Part shown: positions 22,220 to 30,201 of the stretch, one piece after another | How the letters are laid out: each line of letters opens with the position of its first letter | Position numbering within the stretch: position 1 is the first letter of the stretch | Assembly (NCBI GenBank): GCA_037190175.1 | Contig: JBBCJM010000159.1 | Location: 1 to 30,201, forward strand | DNA length: 30,201 nucleotides | Reading direction: 5' to 3' | DNA from: JBBCJM01 sp037190175 | GTDB lineage: Bacteria; Pseudomonadota; Alphaproteobacteria; Rhodobacterales; Rhodobacteraceae | Position numbers and translations under genes: made by a program | Notes under the pieces: model-generated | Seen by the model: the letters and a program-made list of their open reading frames with translations, nothing else | What the model was told of the DNA's origin: nothing | Databases searched by the model: none

Positions 22220-23067
22220 TCCTTCTCGAGCCCTTTTCCTACGGCTACATGACCAACGCCATGTGGGTCTCGGCGCTGGTGGGCGGGGTCTGCGCCTTCC
22301 TGTCCTCCTATCTGATGCTGAAGGGCTGGTCGCTGATCGGCGATGCCTTGTCCCATTCGGTCGTCCCGGGGGTGGCCGGGGCCTACATGCTGGGCCTGCC
22401 CTTCGCTCTGGGGGCCTTCCTCTCCGGCGGGCTGGCCGCGGCGGCGATGCTGTTCCTGTCGGACCGTTCGGGGCTGAAGGCGGATGTGGTGATCGGGCTG
22501 ATCTTCACCTCCTTCTTCGGGCTGGGGCTTTTCATGGTCTCGCTGAACCCGATGGCGGTCTCGGTGCAGACCATCACCATGGGCAACATCCTGGCCATCG
22601 CGCCGGAGGATACCCTGCAACTGGCCATCATCGGCTTCGTCTCGCTGGGCGTGCTGGCGCTGAAGTGGAAGGACCTGATGGTGGTCTTCTTCGACGAGAG
22701 CCATGCGCGCTCCATCGGGCTGCGGCCGGGGCTCCTGAAGGCGGTGTTCTTCGTGCTGCTGTCCGCCTGCGTGGTGGCGGCGATGCAGACGGTGGGGGCC
22801 TTCCTGGTGATCGCCATGGTGGTGACCCCGGGGGCCACCGCCTATCTGCTCTGCGACCGTTTCCCGCGGCTGATCCTGACCTCGGTCGCCATCGGCACGG
22901 TGACGAGCTTCACCGGCGCCTATCTCAGCTATTTCCTCGATGGCGCCACCGGGGGCATCATCGTCTGCCTGCAGACGCTGATCTTCCTTCTGGCCTTCAC
23001 CTTCGCGCCGAAGCACGGGCTACTGGCGGCAAGGCGCAGGGCCGCCGCCGCGCTGGAGGCGGGGTGA
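22216..23067 (+). CDS. sitC: Mn/Fe ABC importer, permease 1 (SitC-like)
   Basis: This 283-residue ABC-3 family permease has about eight membrane spans and forms half of the metal channel. The family core is visible: YLMLKGWSLIGDALSHSVVPGVAGAYMLG (from about residue 33) and FLVIAMVVTPGATAYLLCDR near residue 197. The ATG overlaps the sitB stop, and its stop overlaps the next start (TGATG). The C-terminal tail is basic and cytoplasmic. Confidence 0.92.
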   Translation: MILLEPFSYGYMTNAMWVSALVGGVCAFLSSYLMLKGWSLIGDALSHSVVPGVAGAYMLGLPFALGAFLSGGLAAAAMLFLSDRSGLKADVVIGLIFTSFFGLGLFMVSLNPMAVSVQTITMGNILAIAPEDTLQLAIIGFVSLGVLALKWKDLMVVFFDESHARSIGLRPGLLKAVFFVLLSACVVAAMQTVGAFLVIAMVVTPGATAYLLCDRFPRLILTSVAIGTVTSFTGAYLSYFLDGATGGIIVCLQTLIFLLAFTFAPKHGLLAARRRAAAALEAG

Positions 23068-23912
23068 TGGACTGGCTCGCCCCCTTCCAGTTCGGCTTCA
23101 TGCAGAACGCCTTCCTGATCGCCGCCATCGTCTCGGTGCCCACGGCGCTCTTGTCCTGCTTCCTGGTGCTGAAGGGCTGGGCGCTGATGGGCGATGCGGT
23201 CAGCCATGCGGTGCTGCCGGGCGTGGTGCTGGCCTATATCTTCGGCTTCCCCCTGATCCTCGGCGCCTTCGCGGCCGGCATGTTCACCGCGCTCGCCACC
23301 GGCTGGCTGGCCGGCAACAGCCGGGTGAAGCAGGACACCGTGATGGGGGTGGTGTTCTCGGGCATGTTCGGGCTGGGGATCGTGATCTATACCGCGATCA
23401 CCTCGGACGTGCATCTGGACCATATCCTCTTCGGCAACATGCTGGGGGTGGGGGCGGGGGACATCCGCACCAGCCTGTGGATCGCCCTGCCGGTCACCCT
23501 CGCGCTGCTGCTGAAATGGAAGGACCTGATGCTGCACGCCTTCGACCCGGCGCAGGCGCGGGCCTCGGGGCTGGCGGTGGGGGTGCTGCACTATGGCCTG
23601 CTGACCGTGCTGTCGCTGACCGTGGTGGCGACCATGGCGGCGACCGGGCTGATCCTGGCCGTGGGGTTGCTGATCGCGCCGGGGGCCATCGCCTTCCTGC
23701 TCACCCGCAGCTTCGGCCGGATGCTGGCGGTGGCGGTGGTGGCCTGCGCGGGCTCGATGCTGGCCGGGGTCTATGCCAGCTTCTTCCTCGACAGCGCGCC
23801 GGCGCCCACCATCGTGCTGATCCTGACCGCGGTCTTCGTGGCGGCCTTCCTGCGCCGCCAGTGGCAGGTGCGCCGGGCGGGGGCGCTTGCCCCTCCGGCG
23901 GGGGGCGGCTAA
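23067..23912 (+). CDS. sitD: Mn/Fe ABC importer, permease 2 (SitD-like)
   Basis: This 281-residue second ABC-3 permease is a paralogue of the preceding one, with the same landmarks: FLVLKGWALMGDAVSHAVLPG and LILAVGLLIAPGAIAFLLTRSFG. Two distinct permeases after a single ATPase is the sitABCD arrangement rather than znuABC. ATG 23067 shares one base with the sitC stop. The gene ends about 60 bp before the P-type ATPase, with no clear terminator between, so read-through is possible. Confidence 0.92.
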   Translation: MDWLAPFQFGFMQNAFLIAAIVSVPTALLSCFLVLKGWALMGDAVSHAVLPGVVLAYIFGFPLILGAFAAGMFTALATGWLAGNSRVKQDTVMGVVFSGMFGLGIVIYTAITSDVHLDHILFGNMLGVGAGDIRTSLWIALPVTLALLLKWKDLMLHAFDPAQARASGLAVGVLHYGLLTVLSLTVVATMAATGLILAVGLLIAPGAIAFLLTRSFGRMLAVAVVACAGSMLAGVYASFFLDSAPAPTIVLILTAVFVAAFLRRQWQVRRAGALAPPAGGG

Positions 23913-23975
23913 GGTCCTTGGCCGCTTCGCCCGTCCCGCGGGCCGGCCCCCTGACGACCATGACAGAGCCGCCAG

Positions 23976-26666
23976 ATGACCGAACCGCCCCGCGGGATCC
24001 CGCCCACCGACCCCCATGACTGGCACGCGCTGCCGGCCGAGGCGGTGCTGGAACGCCTCGGCACCTCCGACCGCGGGCTGGAGGCCGGGGAGGCCGCGCA
24101 AAGGCTGGCCCGCCACGGCCCCAACGCGCTGCCCGAGCGGCGGCGTCGCCCGGCGGTGCTGCGGTTCCTGGCGCAGTTCAACAACGCGCTGATCTATTTC
24201 ATGCTGGCCGGGGCCACGGCCGCCGCCGCCCTGGGACACATGATCGACGCCGGGGTGATCCTGGCGGTGATGCTGGTCAACGCCGTGGTGGGCTTCCTGC
24301 AGGAAGGCAAGGCCGAGGACGCCCTGAACGCCATCCGCGGCATGATCGCGCCCCGCGCCAGCGTGCTGCGCGAGGGGCGGCGGATCGGTGTTCCGGTGGC
24401 GGATCTGGTGCCCGGCGACCTGGTGCTGGTCGAGGCCGGCGACCGGGTGCCGGCCGACCTGCGGCTGATCCGCGCCCGGGGGCTGCGGATCGACGAGGCG
24501 ATCCTGACCGGGGAATCCGTCGCGGCCGACAAGCATGTGGACCCGGTGGACGCCGAGGCCGCGCTGGGCGACCGCCGGCCGATGGCCTTTTCCGGCACCA
24601 TGGTGGCGGCCGGGCAGGGGACCGGGGTGGTGGTCGCCACCGGCATGGGAACCGAGATCGGCCGGATCAGCACCCTGCTGGGCAGCGTCGAGGAACTGAC
24701 CACGCCGCTCCTGCGCCAGATCAACCGCTTCGGCCGCCGCTTCACCTGGGTCGCCTTCGCCGGGGCCGCCGCGCTGTTCGCCTTTGCCGTCGCGGTGCGC
24801 GGCTTCGGCTGGGAAGAGGCGATGATGGCGGTGGTGGCGCTGGCCGTGGGGCTGGTGCCCGAGGGGCTGCCGGCGGTGATCACCATCACCCTGGCCATCG
24901 GGGTGCAAAGGATGGCCGCCCGCAACGCGGTGATCCGCCACCTGCCGGCGGTCGAGACGCTGGGCGCCACCTCGGTCATCTGCTCCGACAAGACCGGCAC
25001 CCTGACCCGCAACGAGATGACCGCGCGCCGGGTGGTGACCGCCGCGGGCGAGGTGATCGCGAACGGCGCGGGCTATGACCCGGGCGGAGACCGGGTGCAG
25101 GGCGACGATCTGGCGCTGATGCTGGTGCGCGCGGGGCTGCTGTGCAACGACGCCGAGCTGCGGCAGGGCGAGGGCGGCTGGCGGGTGGAGGGCGACCCGA
25201 TGGAGGGCGCGCTGGTCACGCTCGCCCGCAAGGCCGGCTTCGACCCCGGGACCGAGCGCGCCGGCTGGCCGCGGCTGGACGCCATCCCCTTCGACGCCGA
25301 GCACCGCTTCATGGCCACGCTGCACCATAGCCCCGAGGGCGAGGTGGTGCTGGTCAAGGGTGCGCCGGAACGGATCCTGGAGATGTGCGACCGGCAGGCG
25401 ACGCCGGGGGGCGAGGCGCCGCTGGACCCCGGCTTCTGGCACGACCGCATCGCCCGGGCCGCGGCGGGGGGCGAGCGGGTGCTGGGCTTCGCCCTGCGCC
25501 ACATGCCCGCGGGGACCGCCGGGATCGGCTTCCCCGATGTGGAGGGCGGGCTGACGCTGCTGGGCGTGGTGGGCTTCATCGACCCGCCGCGGGAGGAGGC
25601 CGTGCGCGCCATCGCCGAATGCCGCTTGGCCGGGATCGCGGTCAAGATGATCACCGGCGACCATGCCGCCACCGCCGCCGCCATCGCCCGGCAGCTGGGG
25701 CTGGCCGAGGACCCGCAGGTGCTGACCGGGCAGGACCTCGACCGCCTGCCGGCCGAGGACTTCCCCCGGGCGGTGCGCGACACCGCGGTCTTCGCCCGCA
25801 CCAGCCCCGAGCACAAGCTGCGCATCGTGCAGGCGCTGCAGGCCGAGGGGCGGGTGGTGGCGATGACCGGCGACGGGGTGAACGACGCGCCCTCGCTGAA
25901 ACAGGCCGATGTCGGCATCGCCATGGGGCTGAAGGGCACCGAGGCGGCCAAGGAAGCCTCGCAGATGGTGCTGACCGACGACAACTTCGCCTCGATCGTC
26001 GCCGCGGTGCACGAAGGCCGGGTGGTGCACGACAACATCCGCAAGGTGGTGGCCTGGACCCTGCCCACCAACGGCGGCGAGGCGCTGACGGTGATCACCG
26101 CGATCCTCGTGGGCTTTTCCATGCCGATGGCGCCGGTGCAGATCCTCTGGGTGAACCTGATCCTGGCCGCCACCCTGGGGCTGGTGCTGGCGCTGGAGCC
26201 CGCCGAGCCCGGGGTGATGGCCCGCCCCCCGCGCCGGCAGGATGCGGGGCTGCTGTCCCCCTTCCTGGTGTGGCGGATCGTCTTCGTCTCGCTCATGTTC
26301 GCCGGCGTCTCGCTGGCCGTGTTCTTCTGGGCGCTGGGGCAGGGGCGGGATCTGGAGGTGGCGCGGACCATGGTGGTCAACACCCTGGTGGTGCTGGAAA
26401 TCTTCTACCTGTTCAACGTGCGGTATCTGCACATGACCTCCTTCACCCTGACCGGGGTGAAGGGCACCGGGCCGGTGCTGGTCGCGCTGGGGATCGTGGT
26501 GGCGGGGCAGTTCGCCTTCACCTATCTGCCGGCGATGAACGCGATCTTCGGCTCGCGGCCGCTGAGCCGGACCGAGGGGATGATCGTGGTCGCCATCGGC
26601 GCGGCCTCGCTGGTGGTGCTGGAGGTGGAGAAGCATTTCCTGCGCGACGTGCTGGGCAACCGCTGA
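23976..26666 (+). CDS. Type-II P-type cation-transporting ATPase
   Basis: This 896-residue inner-membrane pump has the full P-type layout: N-terminal cation ATPase domain, actuator TGES (178-181), the phosphorylation site DKTGT (Asp338), KGAPE in the nucleotide domain, and TGDGVNDAP (631-639). M4 has PEGLP (295-299), as in Ca2+-type pumps, and M5 has Asn699 and Glu702 (TNGGEAL). In M6, WVNLILAATLG (725-735) keeps Asn727 but has Ala731 where SERCA has the Ca2+-ligand Asp800. The ion is therefore uncertain: Ca2+, Mn2+, Na+ or K+ are all possible. ATG 23976 starts 63 bp after the Mn importer. A large hairpin follows the gene. Confidence 0.88.
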   Translation: MTEPPRGIPPTDPHDWHALPAEAVLERLGTSDRGLEAGEAAQRLARHGPNALPERRRRPAVLRFLAQFNNALIYFMLAGATAAAALGHMIDAGVILAVMLVNAVVGFLQEGKAEDALNAIRGMIAPRASVLREGRRIGVPVADLVPGDLVLVEAGDRVPADLRLIRARGLRIDEAILTGESVAADKHVDPVDAEAALGDRRPMAFSGTMVAAGQGTGVVVATGMGTEIGRISTLLGSVEELTTPLLRQINRFGRRFTWVAFAGAAALFAFAVAVRGFGWEEAMMAVVALAVGLVPEGLPAVITITLAIGVQRMAARNAVIRHLPAVETLGATSVICSDKTGTLTRNEMTARRVVTAAGEVIANGAGYDPGGDRVQGDDLALMLVRAGLLCNDAELRQGEGGWRVEGDPMEGALVTLARKAGFDPGTERAGWPRLDAIPFDAEHRFMATLHHSPEGEVVLVKGAPERILEMCDRQATPGGEAPLDPGFWHDRIARAAAGGERVLGFALRHMPAGTAGIGFPDVEGGLTLLGVVGFIDPPREEAVRAIAECRLAGIAVKMITGDHAATAAAIARQLGLAEDPQVLTGQDLDRLPAEDFPRAVRDTAVFARTSPEHKLRIVQALQAEGRVVAMTGDGVNDAPSLKQADVGIAMGLKGTEAAKEASQMVLTDDNFASIVAAVHEGRVVHDNIRKVVAWTLPTNGGEALTVITAILVGFSMPMAPVQILWVNLILAATLGLVLALEPAEPGVMARPPRRQDAGLLSPFLVWRIVFVSLMFAGVSLAVFFWALGQGRDLEVARTMVVNTLVVLEIFYLFNVRYLHMTSFTLTGVKGTGPVLVALGIVVAGQFAFTYLPAMNAIFGSRPLSRTEGMIVVAIGAASLVVLEVEKHFLRDVLGNR

Positions 26667-26672
26667 CGGGGA

Positions 26673-26749
26673 CGCTCTTCGCTCCCTTGCGGGCGCTCAT
26701 CGCTGGGGGGTGGCTCAAGCGAGAAGCGACCGCGAGGGAGCGAGGAGCG
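26673..26749. repeat. Hairpin-family repeat, copy 3 (large stem-loop)
   Basis: The left arm (26673-26704, CGCTCTTCGCTCCCTTGCGG...) pairs with the right arm (26718-26749) over 32 bp with about five mismatches, around a 13-base loop. It starts 6 bp after the P-type ATPase stop, so it may act as its transcript end. The right arm matches bases 14-40 of the window. Confidence 0.65.
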
Positions 26750-26817
26750 GCGCCGATCCCCCTTGATGTTCGGGCACAAAGCGGGAACAGTCGGGCCCTC
26801 ACAGCCGAGCCGAGCCC

Positions 26818-28059
26818 TTGCCCTTCCGCTTCGTCCATACCGCCGACCTGCACCTCGACTCGCCGCTGGTGGCGCTGGCCCTGCGCGAGCCGGCGCTGGC
26901 GGAGAGCCTGGGCGTGGCCACCCGCACCGCGCTGGCCCGGATCGTCGACCTGTGCCTGGCCGAGCGGGTGGATGCGCTGCTGATCGCGGGCGATCTGTGG
27001 GACGGGCGGCAGACCTCGGCCAAGACCCCGCGGTTCCTGAAGCAGGAGCTGATCCGGCTGGCCGAGGGCGGGGTGCGGACCTTCATCATCCGCGGCAACC
27101 ACGACGCGCTGTCGCGGGCCACCCGCGAGCTCGACCCGCCGCCCGGCACGGTGATCTTCGACGCCCGGCCGCGCACCGAGACCATCGAGACTCCCAGCCA
27201 TACTATCGCCCTCCACGGCGTCAGCTTCGCCGAGCCCGCGGCGCCCGAGAGCCTGCTGCCGCTCTACCCCGCCCCCGTCCCCGGCGCCTTCAACATCGGG
27301 CTGATGCACACCAGCCTGAACGGCAGCCCGGGGCATGATACCTATGCCCCTTGCCGGCTGGCCGATCTGGACGCGCATGGCTACGACTACTGGGCGCTGG
27401 GCCATGTCCACCGGCGGGCCGAATACCAGGGCCGCGCCACGGTGGTGATGCCCGGCATCCCGCAGGGCCGCGACATCGGCGAGGCCGGGGCCTCATCGGT
27501 GACGCTCGCCACCCTCGCCGACGATGGCACCCTGACGCTGGAGGAGCGTTGCGTCGCCCCCTTGCGGTTCGAGCGTCTCGACTTGGATCTGACCGGCCTT
27601 TCCGAGTGGAGCGAGACCGTCGCCGCCCTCGACGGCGCCCTGCGCGCCGCCGAGAGGCGCCCGGGCGAGGACCATCTGGTGCTGCGCCCCCGGCTGACCG
27701 GGGCCACGCCGCTCGCCTGGCGGATCGCCCGCGACCTCGACAGGCTGGCCGAGGAGGCGCGGGCGGTCGCCGCGGATGGGCTCTGGATCGACCGGCTGGA
27801 GAACGCCACCACCGCACCGGAAGGGGCTGCCGCCGGCGCGCTGCCGCAGGATCTGCTGGACATCCTCGCCGGCCTGCCGGCCGACCCCGGGCTGCGCGCC
27901 GGCCTCGCCGACCTCGCCCGCGAGGTCCAGCGCGAACTGCCGGCGGAACTGCGCGACCTGCGGGGCGAGGACGAGGCGGGGCTGGCCGCCGCCTGCGAGG
28001 CGCTGCTGGCCGAGGGCGCCGCGCAGGTGCTGGCCCGGCTGGTGGAGGGCGAGGGCTGA
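26818..28059 (+). CDS. Metallophosphoesterase DNA repair exonuclease (YhaO/SbcD-like)
   Basis: This 413-residue protein has the Mre11/SbcD-type calcineurin fold and probably acts as a Mn2+-dependent nuclease with the ATPase encoded next. Metal-site motifs are complete: Asp10 and His12 (HTADLHLDSP), Asp59 (AGDLWD), Asn94-His95 (RGNHD), His164 (LMHTSLNG) and GHVH at 195-198. The length and the HTADLHLDSP form fit the YhaO group. The start is TTG 26818, chosen because the fold begins at once (PFRFVHTAD) and no ATG or GTG is available close by. There is no evident Shine-Dalgarno. The C-terminal 150 residues are helical and may bind the partner. It overlaps the next start by one base (TGATG). Confidence 0.88.
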   Translation: MPFRFVHTADLHLDSPLVALALREPALAESLGVATRTALARIVDLCLAERVDALLIAGDLWDGRQTSAKTPRFLKQELIRLAEGGVRTFIIRGNHDALSRATRELDPPPGTVIFDARPRTETIETPSHTIALHGVSFAEPAAPESLLPLYPAPVPGAFNIGLMHTSLNGSPGHDTYAPCRLADLDAHGYDYWALGHVHRRAEYQGRATVVMPGIPQGRDIGEAGASSVTLATLADDGTLTLEERCVAPLRFERLDLDLTGLSEWSETVAALDGALRAAERRPGEDHLVLRPRLTGATPLAWRIARDLDRLAEEARAVAADGLWIDRLENATTAPEGAAAGALPQDLLDILAGLPADPGLRAGLADLAREVQRELPAELRDLRGEDEAGLAAACEALLAEGAAQVLARLVEGEG

Positions 28060-30201
28060 TGCGGCTCGACCGGCTGGACCTCACCCGCTACGGCCGCTTC
28101 ACCGACCGGCGGCTCAGCTTCGCCCCGCCCGAGCCGGGGGGGATCGACCTGCATGTGGTCTACGGCCCCAACGAGGCGGGGAAATCGACGCTGTTCTCGG
28201 CCTGGCTCGACTTCCTCTTCGGCATCCCGCTGCGCAGCCGCTACGACTTCCTGCATCCCGGCCCGACGCTGATGATCGGGGCGCGGCTGAGCCATGCCGG
28301 GGCCGTGCTGGACCTCGCCCGGGTCAAGCGCAACGGGCCCAGCCTGCAGGACGCCCATGGCGCGGCGGTGCCCGAGGCGGTGCTGGCCTCGGCGCTGGGG
28401 GGGCTGACGCGCGACGGCTATGCCTCGATGTTCTCGCTGGACGACGACACGCTGGAACGGGGGGGCGACAGCATCCTGGCCTCGCGCGGCGATCTGGGCG
28501 AGATGTTGTTCTCGGCCAGTGCGGGCCTTGCCGGGCTGGGGCCGCGGCTGGAGGCGATCCGGGCGGAGCTGGACGCTTTCCACCGGCCGGGCGGCCGCAA
28601 GGGCGGGCTGCGCGAGGCCAAGGCGCGGCTGAAGGAACTGGACGACCGGCGGCGGGAGCTGGACACCTCGGCCGCCGCCATGCAGCGGCTGGTGCGCGAG
28701 GCCGCGGTGGCCGAGCGCGACTGGCGCGCGGCGCGGGCGGAGGAGGCGCGGGCGGCGCAGGCGCTGAAATCGGCGCAGGAGGCGCTGGTGCGGCTGCCCC
28801 AGCGGCGGCGGCTGGCGGCATTGCAGGCGGAACTGGCGCCGCTGGCCGGCCTGCCCCCGGCGGGCGAGGCGGAGGAGCGGCGGTTCCGGGCGCTGGAGGA
28901 TGCCCGCATCGCGCTGGCCGAGCGGCTGGCGGGCCGGGCGGAGCGGATCGCCAAGTTGTCGGGCCAGTTGCAGGCGCTGGCCCCCGACCCCCTCGTCCTC
29001 GGCCAGCGGGGGCCGATCACCGCGGCCGAGGCTTTGCGCCCCGCGCATGACGCCGCGCTGGGCGACCTGCCGCGCCGGCGGGCCGAGGCGGGGGAGCTGG
29101 ACAGCAGCCGGCGCGAGGTTCTGGCCCTGCTGGGCGGGGGGGAGGCGCCGGTGCTGGACCCCGGGCGGATCGCCGCGCTGCGGGGGCTCTTGTCGCGCTG
29201 GTCGGGGATCGAGGCGGCGGCGGCCGGTTGCAAGGCCGAGGCCGCGGGGGCGCGCGAGCGGCTGGCGGCGGCGGAGGCCCGGCTGGGCGACCCGGGGGCG
29301 GAGGAGGGCGACGATACGCTGGCCGCGCTGGTTTCCCGGCTGCGGCAGGCCGACCCCGCGGCGGCGCTGGACCGCGCCCGCCGGGTGGCGGAGGAGCGGC
29401 GGGCGGCCTTGGCCGAGGCCCTCGCGGCGCTGCCCTGGCGCGGAACGGCGGCGGAACTGGCGGCGCTGCCGGTCCCGCCGCGCTGGCAGCTGGATCGGTG
29501 GGAGGCGGAGGGGGAGGCCACCCGGCAGGCGCTCGGCGATGCCGAACGCGGGCTGGCGCGGGCGGCGGAGGAGCTTCGCCGCGCCGAGGAGGGCCGAAGG
29601 GCGGGGCAGGCCGCGGGGCCGACGCTGGCCGATGCCGCGGCGGCGCGCAGCCGGCGGGAAGCCCGGTGGGCCGCGCACCGGGCGGCGCTGGATGCCGGTT
29701 CCGCCGATGCCTTCGAGGTGGCGCTGCGGGAGGACGACCGGATCGCCGCGCAACTGGCCGATGCCCTGGCCGAGGCGCGGCGGGATGCCGCTGAGGCCGA
29801 GGCGCTGGCCCGGCTGCGCGAAGGGCAGGCAGAGGCGGCGCGGGTGGCGGAGGCGGCGCGCAAGGCCCGTGCGGCGCATGAGGCGGAGGTGGCGGGGGTA
29901 GCCGAGGCCCTCGGCCTGCCCGGCGCGGCCATCCCCGACCTGCGCCGCTGGCTGGAGGGGCGGGAGGCGGCGCTGGCCGCGGAGCGCGCGCTGGCGCAGG
30001 CGGGCGAGGCCGTGGCGCAGGCCGAGGCGGGGGTGGCGGCGGCGGCGGATGCCCTGCGGGCGGTGCTGGGGCTGGCCGGGGGCTTCGAGCCGCTGCTGGC
30101 CGAGGCCACCGGCCGGCTTGCCGCCGCCGACCGCCGCCGCGAGGCGCGCCGGACGCTGGCCGACCTGCGCCACGAGGTGCAACGGCGGCAGGCCGCGCAG
30201 G
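28059..30201 (+). CDS. AAA family ATPase, SMC/SbcC/YhaN-like (partial, runs off window)
   Basis: This frame is open from ATG 28059 to the last base, 714 codons so far, with no stop. The N-terminus has MRLDRLDLTRYGRF followed by Walker A GPNEAGKST (36-44), then FLFGIP and YDFLHP, as in YhaN-type ATPases. From about residue 185 it turns into a very Ala/Glu/Arg-rich region with long coiled-coil stretches. The signature, Walker B and D-loop expected near the C-terminus lie beyond the window. It is coupled to the exonuclease by TGATG, like sbcDC or yhaO-yhaN. Other frames over this region also stay open because of the GC content, but only this one has domain motifs. Confidence 0.88.
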   Translation, partial: MRLDRLDLTRYGRFTDRRLSFAPPEPGGIDLHVVYGPNEAGKSTLFSAWLDFLFGIPLRSRYDFLHPGPTLMIGARLSHAGAVLDLARVKRNGPSLQDAHGAAVPEAVLASALGGLTRDGYASMFSLDDDTLERGGDSILASRGDLGEMLFSASAGLAGLGPRLEAIRAELDAFHRPGGRKGGLREAKARLKELDDRRRELDTSAAAMQRLVREAAVAERDWRAARAEEARAAQALKSAQEALVRLPQRRRLAALQAELAPLAGLPPAGEAEERRFRALEDARIALAERLAGRAERIAKLSGQLQALAPDPLVLGQRGPITAAEALRPAHDAALGDLPRRRAEAGELDSSRREVLALLGGGEAPVLDPGRIAALRGLLSRWSGIEAAAAGCKAEAAGARERLAAAEARLGDPGAEEGDDTLAALVSRLRQADPAAALDRARRVAEERRAALAEALAALPWRGTAAELAALPVPPRWQLDRWEAEGEATRQALGDAERGLARAAEELRRAEEGRRAGQAAGPTLADAAAARSRREARWAAHRAALDAGSADAFEVALREDDRIAAQLADALAEARRDAAEAEALARLREGQAEAARVAEAARKARAAHEAEVAGVAEALGLPGAAIPDLRRWLEGREAALAAERALAQAGEAVAQAEAGVAAAADALRAVLGLAGGFEPLLAEATGRLAAADRRREARRTLADLRHEVQRRQAAQ

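Noticed and set aside
22929..26636. Minus-strand frame of over 1,200 codons opposite sitC/sitD and the P-type ATPase
   Set aside because: His/Gln/Arg/Pro-rich translation typical of antisense frames in GC-rich DNA; the plus-strand genes have complete motifs.
27387..30182. Minus-strand frame of about 930 codons opposite the nuclease/ATPase pair
   Set aside because: It mirrors the Ala/Glu/Arg-rich coiled coil of the plus-strand ATPase and has no motif.

Overview
This is a very GC-rich stretch of bacterial chromosome with tightly packed genes, many 1-4 bp start/stop overlaps and GTG/TTG starts. The fabA-fabB-fabI cluster close to an irr (Fur-family) gene, a BMP-type nucleobase importer beside a cytosine-deaminase-like enzyme, a sitABCD-type manganese importer, and G/C-rich intergenic repeats ending in GGGATATTTG all point to an alphaproteobacterium, most likely Rhodobacterales (Paracoccaceae/Roseobacteraceae). 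That placement is inferred from gene content, not from a marker-gene comparison. No rRNA, tRNA, CRISPR array, prophage or transposase was seen.

Layout. 1-7945 (+) is a catabolic and uptake block: an IlvD/Edd sugar-acid dehydratase, then a five-gene unit of BMP-family binding protein, double-domain ABC ATPase, two permeases and a CodA-like amidohydrolase. Together these would import a nucleoside or nucleobase and deaminate it. 8133-9245 (+) is a DUF475/TerC-type membrane protein. 9605-12154 (-) is the anaerobic-type unsaturated fatty acid operon fabA-fabB-fabI. 12548-14433 holds an MFS transporter (+), apparently missing part of TM3/TM4, and a small beta-barrel protein (-). Irr follows at 14628 (+), then TruB (+) and a convergent flavodoxin-like reductase (-). 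16940-19909 (+) encodes a two-subunit molybdenum hydroxylase (2Fe-2S subunit plus Tat-exported large subunit) and a 74-residue companion. 20454-23912 (+) is a Mn/Fe ABC importer behind paired inverted-repeat operators. 23976-26666 (+) is a type-II P-type cation ATPase. 26818 to the right edge (+) is a YhaO/YhaN (SbcD/SbcC-like) nuclease-ATPase pair, with the ATPase cut off by the window end.

The metal-related genes (Irr, Mn importer, TerC-like protein, P-type ATPase, Mo/Fe-S enzyme) give the window a metal-homeostasis flavour, but each lies in its own transcription unit. The intergenic space is dominated by two repeat families: a hairpin family (near 1, 6584 and 26673) and a composite G/C-rich family (9246, 12226, 12429, 19975, 20190). 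I found no clearly new multi-gene system. The best leads are the duplicated operator before the Mn importer, possible alternative RNA folds at 20107-20167, the composite repeats beside the gene block separating irr from fabA, the internal deletion in the MFS gene, a Tyr-to-Phe change in FabI, an altered M6 cation site in the P-type ATPase, and a Cys-rich mini-ORF bridging two ABC transporter genes.
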